A stretch of DNA of 10,071 bases, taken from the NCBI GenBank assembly GCA_035606175.1, contig DATNFW010000087.1:1-10071 (forward strand), written 5' to 3'. The notes below the pieces were generated by a model, which did no database searches, was not told the origin of the DNA, and saw only the letters and a list, made by a program, of their open reading frames with translations. This document shows, in pieces, positions 6,546 through 10,071 of this stretch. A program made the position numbers and the translations under genes. Origin of the DNA: JASHUC01 sp035606175. Lineage in GTDB: Bacteria; Pseudomonadota; Gammaproteobacteria; Steroidobacterales; Steroidobacteraceae. Numbering within the stretch: the first letter of the stretch is position 1; every line of letters starts with the position of its first letter.

Positions 6546-7271
6546 ATGAGGTTGAGAGGTAGTCTGATCGCGCTGGGCTTGATCTGCGCTCTCATCGCGC
6601 ATCTCGCCGTCGAGACGGCGAGCCCTGCCCTCACCGCGGCCGGCATTGTGCTCCTGGCTGCCGTCGTGCTCGCGCCAAGCCTCGCCCGCGGCAGTATCGC
6701 CGCCTGGGCGGCGGCGCTCGCGATTGCGGGCGCTGTCGCGTTTGCTGCGTCTCAGCGCTGGATATGGTTGCCGCTCTATGCTCCGCCGGTGCTCGGCGAT
6801 GCTTTCGCAGCGTGGCTGTTCGGGCACACGCTCGCTTCCGGCCGTATGCCCCTCATCGAACGCTTCGTCCGCGGGATGCAGGCCGAGGCGGGCCGGCCGC
6901 TCGACCCTGCAATCATCCAATACGCGCGCACCCTCACAGTCGTCTGGACACTGCTCTTCGGGCTGCTCGGCGCATCGAGCCTCGCCCTCGCGCTTTGCGC
7001 CGAACCGAACGGCGTGCTGCTTCTGCTCGGCTTCAGCCCACCCGTGGCGATTCCCCAGATCGTCTGGTCCTGGTTTGCGAACGTTGCGGAGTACGGGATC
7101 GTCGGCCTGTTCTTCGTTCTCGAGTACGCCTACCGGCGCGCACGCTTTCCGCAGCACCCGCATTTGGATTTTCTGCAGTTCGTGAAGCGCCTTTGCGCGA
7201 TCACGCCTGCTCTCATCGAGCTCGAATCGCGGGCGCCGCGACCGTCGGGTCGCGTGGAGCCGACCGAATGA
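6546..7271 (+). CDS. COG4648-like polytopic membrane protein of aryl-polyene-type clusters
   Basis: An integral membrane protein of 241 residues (248 if a GTG at 6525 is used). It has about six hydrophobic segments: three near the N-terminus, one around LYAPPVLGDAFAAWLFG, then ARTLTVVWTLLFGLLG and the last before the basic end VLEYAYRRARFP. The motif of an aromatic-rich last helix ending in EYxYRRxRFP, and YARTLTVVWTLLF before it, resembles COG4648 proteins of unknown function. These sit in aryl-polyene/xanthomonadin clusters next to acyl-carrier and ligase genes. Start choice is open: GGAGG at 6538-6542 is 3 nt from the ATG at 6546 and 9 nt from an in-frame TTG at 6552. It is first in the operon and overlaps the next gene by ATGA (7268-7271), implying coupled translation. 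Role is inferred from context only. Confidence 0.75.
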   Translation: MRLRGSLIALGLICALIAHLAVETASPALTAAGIVLLAAVVLAPSLARGSIAAWAAALAIAGAVAFAASQRWIWLPLYAPPVLGDAFAAWLFGHTLASGRMPLIERFVRGMQAEAGRPLDPAIIQYARTLTVVWTLLFGLLGASSLALALCAEPNGVLLLLGFSPPVAIPQIVWSWFANVAEYGIVGLFFVLEYAYRRARFPQHPHLDFLQFVKRLCAITPALIELESRAPRPSGRVEPTE

Positions 7272-7582
7272 GCAACCGCTATACGGCGGCCATCCGCGTT
7301 GCGAAGGAGCATCCCGCGCTCGCGGGTCACTTCCCCGGAAAGCCCATCGTACCGGGCGTCCTGGTGCTCGAACGCCTGCTCGAGGCGGCAGAGCGCGAGC
7401 TCGGGCGTGCTCTGCGAGTCGCAGGTTTGGCGCATGCCAAATTTCCCACACCGCTCCTGCCCGAAGAGCAGGCGCGCGCGAGTTTCCAGATCGAGGGCGA
7501 CCGGCTCGACTTCGAGATCGAGCGCGAAGGCCGACTCATCGCCCGGGGAGTGTTTCAGCTGACCCACGGTGCCGAGCCGTGA
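7268..7582 (+). CDS. Short hotdog-fold 3-hydroxyacyl-ACP dehydratase (FabZ/ApeI-like)
   Basis: A 104-residue single hotdog domain. HPALAGHFPGKPIVPGVLVLE (15-35) matches the FabZ active-site block: His21 in GHFPG corresponds to the catalytic histidine, and Glu35 has the spacing of the FabZ glutamate after PGV. It would dehydrate 3-hydroxyacyl chains on an acyl carrier protein in the cytoplasm, as ApeI does in aryl-polyene synthesis. At 104 residues it is shorter than FabZ (about 140-150); the truncation is at the C-terminus, and ApeI-type proteins are likewise short. The ATG overlaps the upstream stop (ATGA), with GGAG 8 nt before it (7256-7259). Its own TGA overlaps the next GTG (GTGA, 7579-7582). 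Dehydratase family is well supported; the aryl-polyene-type role is inferred. Confidence 0.85.
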   Translation: MSNRYTAAIRVAKEHPALAGHFPGKPIVPGVLVLERLLEAAERELGRALRVAGLAHAKFPTPLLPEEQARASFQIEGDRLDFEIEREGRLIARGVFQLTHGAEP

Positions 7583-8319
7583 GAGGCGCGAGCGGCGCGC
7601 TTGCTCGCGCGGTGAGCCTCGCAGCCGCAGCCACGGCCGCTTACTGCGCACTGGCATTTGCCGCGCACGCCGTCCACGCCGTTTCTGCCGGTGCTGCAGC
7701 CCCTGCCCCTTCCGCCGGTGCTGCCGGTGCTGCCTCGCGCGGCTCCGAGCTCGATGCGATTCTGCACGGCCTCGCCCGCCCGGCACCCTCGAGCACTCCC
7801 TTCATCGAAGCGCGCTTCTCGTCGCTTCTCTCGCGGCCGCTCGTCGTCTCCGGCGAGCTGCGCTACCTCGGGCCCGGTTCGCTCGAGCGTATCGTCCGGA
7901 AACCGTACAGCGAGAGCGCCGCGATCCACGGCAGTGCGGTGACTGTACGGCGCGGCAGCGCGACGCCCCGGCACTTCTCGCTCGAGCAGGCGCCCCAGAT
8001 GCGCAGCCTCGTGGCAAGCTTCTCCGCGCTGCTCTCCGGAGAGGTTGCGAACCTCCGAAGCGCATTCGCGCTCGACCTGCACGGGACCGAGAGCGACTGG
8101 ACGATCGGACTCACCCCGATCGATCCCCGTGTCCACGCGAACATTCGATCGATTCTCGTGTCCGGCAGCGGCACCGAGCCGCGCTGCCTCACGACTTATC
8201 AGGCGAATGCCGATATCGACGTGCTGCTGCTCGCGGGCGCCGCGCGCGGACAGATTCCGGCCGAGCCCGACCGCAAGTGGTTCGAGGCGCGCTGCCGAGG
8301 CACGCCGGCGAAGGAGTAG
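7579..8319 (+). CDS. LolA-like periplasmic lipoprotein/lipid carrier protein
   Basis: 246 residues. An N-terminal signal region (residues 1-36: two arginines, then an Ala/Leu-rich core, possible cleavage near AVSA) is followed by an Ala/Pro/Gly linker (37-53). The mature domain begins near GSELDAILHGLARP. FIEARFSSLLSRPLVVSGELRYLGPGSLER (75-104) is the recognisable part: the F-x-E-x-R/K-xx-LL-xx-PL-xx-SGEL-x-Y pattern of LolA-fold carriers in MMPL-linked clusters. The domain is predicted to be an open beta-barrel that ferries a hydrophobic cargo across the periplasm. Starts at a GTG overlapping the dehydratase stop (GTGA), with no clear Shine-Dalgarno, so it probably depends on re-initiation. 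Located directly before the exporter gene, as expected for a partner. Classic LolA is about 200 residues; the surplus is the N-terminal linker. The linker DNA has near repeats of GCCGGTGCTGC. Confidence 0.75.
   Translation: MRGASGALARAVSLAAAATAAYCALAFAAHAVHAVSAGAAAPAPSAGAAGAASRGSELDAILHGLARPAPSSTPFIEARFSSLLSRPLVVSGELRYLGPGSLERIVRKPYSESAAIHGSAVTVRRGSATPRHFSLEQAPQMRSLVASFSALLSGEVANLRSAFALDLHGTESDWTIGLTPIDPRVHANIRSILVSGSGTEPRCLTTYQANADIDVLLLAGAARGQIPAEPDRKWFEARCRGTPAKE
8311..8316 (+). promoter_or_regulatory. Ribosome binding site deciding a CTG start for the exporter
   Basis: AAGGAG, a near-perfect Shine-Dalgarno, sits in the last two sense codons of the LolA-like gene. It is 7 nt before the CTG at 8324, which is in the exporter frame. 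No ATG, GTG or TTG occurs in that frame between 8210 and the first membrane helix; the only earlier one is an ATG at 8207 with no comparable site. Confidence 0.65.
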
Positions 8320-8323
8320 CGCT

Positions 8324-10071
8324 CTGCGCTTCGCGGATCCTCGCACTCGAGCGGCCCTCGTTGCCGTCCTCTGGCTCGGACTCCTCGCCGCGCTCGCCCT
8401 GTATATTCGCGCGACCCTTCAAATAAGCGGCGATCTGCGACTGTTCCTGCCGGCGCCGCACACGCGCACCGAGCGTCTGATCCTGCGCGAGGTGAGCGAA
8501 GGGCCCGCGGCGCGCCTCCTCATGGTTGCGTTGAGCGGCGCGGACACGGCTCACCTCGCGGAAAGCTCGAGACGGCTGGCCGCGGCGCTGCGAGGGGATC
8601 CGGCCTTTCGTCTCGTCGAGAACGGCGAGAACCTGCTCGGGACGATTCCCGAATCGCTCCTGCCCTATCGGTATCTGCTCTCGCCGACGCTCGATCGCGA
8701 GCACCTGGATGCCGCGTATCTGCACGCGCAGCTGCTCGAGCGCGAGCAGGACCTGGCCTCACCGGCCGCGAGCCTGCTCGAGACCTGGCTGCCGCGCGAC
8801 CCGACGCTCGAGACCCTGAAAGTACTCGAGTCGTGGCGTCCGCCGCACGAGCCGCGCACTCTCGATGAGGTCTGGTTCGACTCACAGGGCCGCCAAGCGC
8901 TGCTCGTCGTTGAGACTGCCGCCCCTGCCTTTGATCCACGCGCACAGCGCGTAGCCATCGCGGGCCTGCGCGCGCATTTCGCGACGGCGCGCACATCGCC
9001 TTCGATTCAAATGACCGTGAGCGGCCCCGGCGCCTTCTCGGTGCTCATGCAAGCTCGCAGTGAGTCGGACGCGCGACTCGCGAGCGTTCTCGACACGGCC
9101 GCGATGATCGTGCTGATGCTCGCCGCGTATCGCCGGATCGCATACGTCGTGCTCGGCGCGCTGCCACTCGTGACAGCGGGCGTGATCGCGCTCGCACTGG
9201 TCACGGCGCTGTTTGGTACGGTACACGGCATCACCATCGCGTTCGGGTTCACGCTGATCGGCGTCGCGATCGACTACCCGATCTTCCTGTTCAGCCATCA
9301 GTTGCCCGGCGTGTCGGCGATCGCGACAGCTCGCTCGATCTGGAGGACGCTCGCGATCGCCGTGACGGCGCTCGCGATCGCCTATCTCGCGTTCCTGATC
9401 TCCGGAGTGGTCGGTCTAGTTCAGCTCGCGTGCTTCAACATCGCGGGCCTTGCCGCCGCCGGTCTGTCGACCCGCTATCTTTTGCCGCGAATCACCCCGA
9501 AGGCCAAGCGCGATTGCGGGAAGATGCGGCTGCCGTCGGCGCTTGCCACCCGCAGCGGGCGCCTCCCGCGACTCGGCTGGCTAGCCGCTGCGCTCGCGGC
9601 TGCAGCCATTGCGGTCCTCGTGCTCGTTCCCGGAGCGCTGTGGGACAACGACCTCGGACACCTCACACCCGTTCCCCAACCGCTGCTGCAGCAATACGAG
9701 CGATTGCGGGAGCAGCTCGGGGCGCCGGACGTTCGTTATTTGATGACGGTGGAAGGCTCATCTGCCGAGGACGTCCTCGCCCGGGAGGAGTGGATGGCCC
9801 CCGCGCTGCAGCAGCTCGCCGCCCGCGGCGCGGCGAGCGGCTTCGAGGATGCCGCCCGGTACCTGCCGAGCGCCGCGACACAGGAGCGACGACGCGCGAA
9901 GCTTCCGGATGCGGCGACGCTGCGCGCGGCGCTCGACCGAGCGCTCGAGGGCACGGCGTTCCGGCCAGGCGTGTTCGAGCCCTTCTTGCGCGATGTGGAG
10001 CGCGCCCGACAGCTGCCTCCGCTCACGCCTAGTCGCGTGGCGGGCACGCCGCTCGAGCTGACGATCGGCAG
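8324..10071 (+). CDS. MMPL/RND-family exporter, right end cut by the window edge
   Basis: 582 codons are present with no stop; family members are about 770-800 residues, so the last quarter is missing. Layout: a first helix (about residues 13-28) followed by ISGDLRLFLP, the typical start of the first periplasmic domain of predicted exporters. Next come that domain (30-250), a cluster of helices (about 260-390) containing GVAIDYPIFLFSH with Asp317-Tyr318 (the conserved G-x3-DY of MMPL/HAE3 proteins), then another helix near AAALAAAAIAVLVLVPGA and the second periplasmic domain. It would use the proton gradient to move a lipid or acylated product out of the inner membrane toward the LolA-like partner. 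The start is taken as CTG at 8324 because of AAGGAG 7 nt upstream. The alternative ATG at 8207 would add 39 Arg/Ser-rich residues read out of frame from the upstream gene. Family is certain, cargo inferred. Confidence 0.88.
   Translation, partial: MRFADPRTRAALVAVLWLGLLAALALYIRATLQISGDLRLFLPAPHTRTERLILREVSEGPAARLLMVALSGADTAHLAESSRRLAAALRGDPAFRLVENGENLLGTIPESLLPYRYLLSPTLDREHLDAAYLHAQLLEREQDLASPAASLLETWLPRDPTLETLKVLESWRPPHEPRTLDEVWFDSQGRQALLVVETAAPAFDPRAQRVAIAGLRAHFATARTSPSIQMTVSGPGAFSVLMQARSESDARLASVLDTAAMIVLMLAAYRRIAYVVLGALPLVTAGVIALALVTALFGTVHGITIAFGFTLIGVAIDYPIFLFSHQLPGVSAIATARSIWRTLAIAVTALAIAYLAFLISGVVGLVQLACFNIAGLAAAGLSTRYLLPRITPKAKRDCGKMRLPSALATRSGRLPRLGWLAAALAAAAIAVLVLVPGALWDNDLGHLTPVPQPLLQQYERLREQLGAPDVRYLMTVEGSSAEDVLAREEWMAPALQQLAARGAASGFEDAARYLPSAATQERRRAKLPDAATLRAALDRALEGTAFRPGVFEPFLRDVERARQLPPLTPSRVAGTPLELTIG

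Noticed and set aside
6495..7451. A 318-codon minus-strand frame
   Set aside because: Antisense shadow of the COG4648-like and dehydratase genes; no recognisable domain and Arg/Glu/Asp-rich throughout.
6764..7582. A longer version of the dehydratase starting at 6764
   Set aside because: The upstream 168 codons are an out-of-frame reading of the membrane-protein gene; homology to the hotdog family begins right after the ATG at 7268, which has its own ribosome binding site.

Overview
The window is GC-rich (by eye well over 60% G+C), with the strong third-position G/C bias that leaves long spurious reading frames on the wrong strand. It looks like chromosomal DNA of a high-GC Gram-negative bacterium. 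The evidence is a sigma-32-type heat-shock promoter, a LolA-like periplasmic protein next to an RND/MMPL exporter, and proteobacterial-style gene neighbourhoods. I cannot name a genus. I see no insertion sequence, tRNA, rRNA, CRISPR array or phage gene.

Layout: (1) 1-3871, minus strand: the first 1290 codons of gltB, glutamate synthase large subunit; its C-terminal end lies off the left edge. (2) 3872-4423: a 552-bp divergent control region. It holds a sigma-70-like promoter facing gltB, a long hairpin-rich gltB leader, and a near-consensus heat-shock promoter facing the next gene. (3) 4424-4867, plus strand: a small heat-shock protein (Hsp20). (4) 4872-6452, minus strand: an Atg22/UMF1-like major facilitator superfamily transporter. 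It converges on hsp20 with 4 bp between stop codons, and both stops sit in one hairpin. (5) 6453-6545: a short divergent gap. (6) 6546-10071, plus strand: a tightly packed four-gene operon that continues off the right edge. It encodes a COG4648-like membrane protein, a short hotdog dehydratase, a LolA-like lipoprotein carrier and an MMPL-type exporter.

The first two blocks are housekeeping and stress genes (ammonia assimilation and protein folding). The last block is the most distinctive. The same four families occur together in aryl-polyene/xanthomonadin-type pigment clusters, where a type II fatty-acid/polyketide machinery makes an acyl chain that is carried to the outer membrane. Here they are joined by ATGA, GTGA and 4-nt junctions, without the adenylating ligase, acyltransferase and thioesterase genes that I recall lying between them in the E. 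coli cluster. The exporter appears to start at a CTG codon behind an ideal ribosome binding site. No wholly unknown system is evident; the leads worth following are the compact operon, the CTG start and the structured gltB leader.
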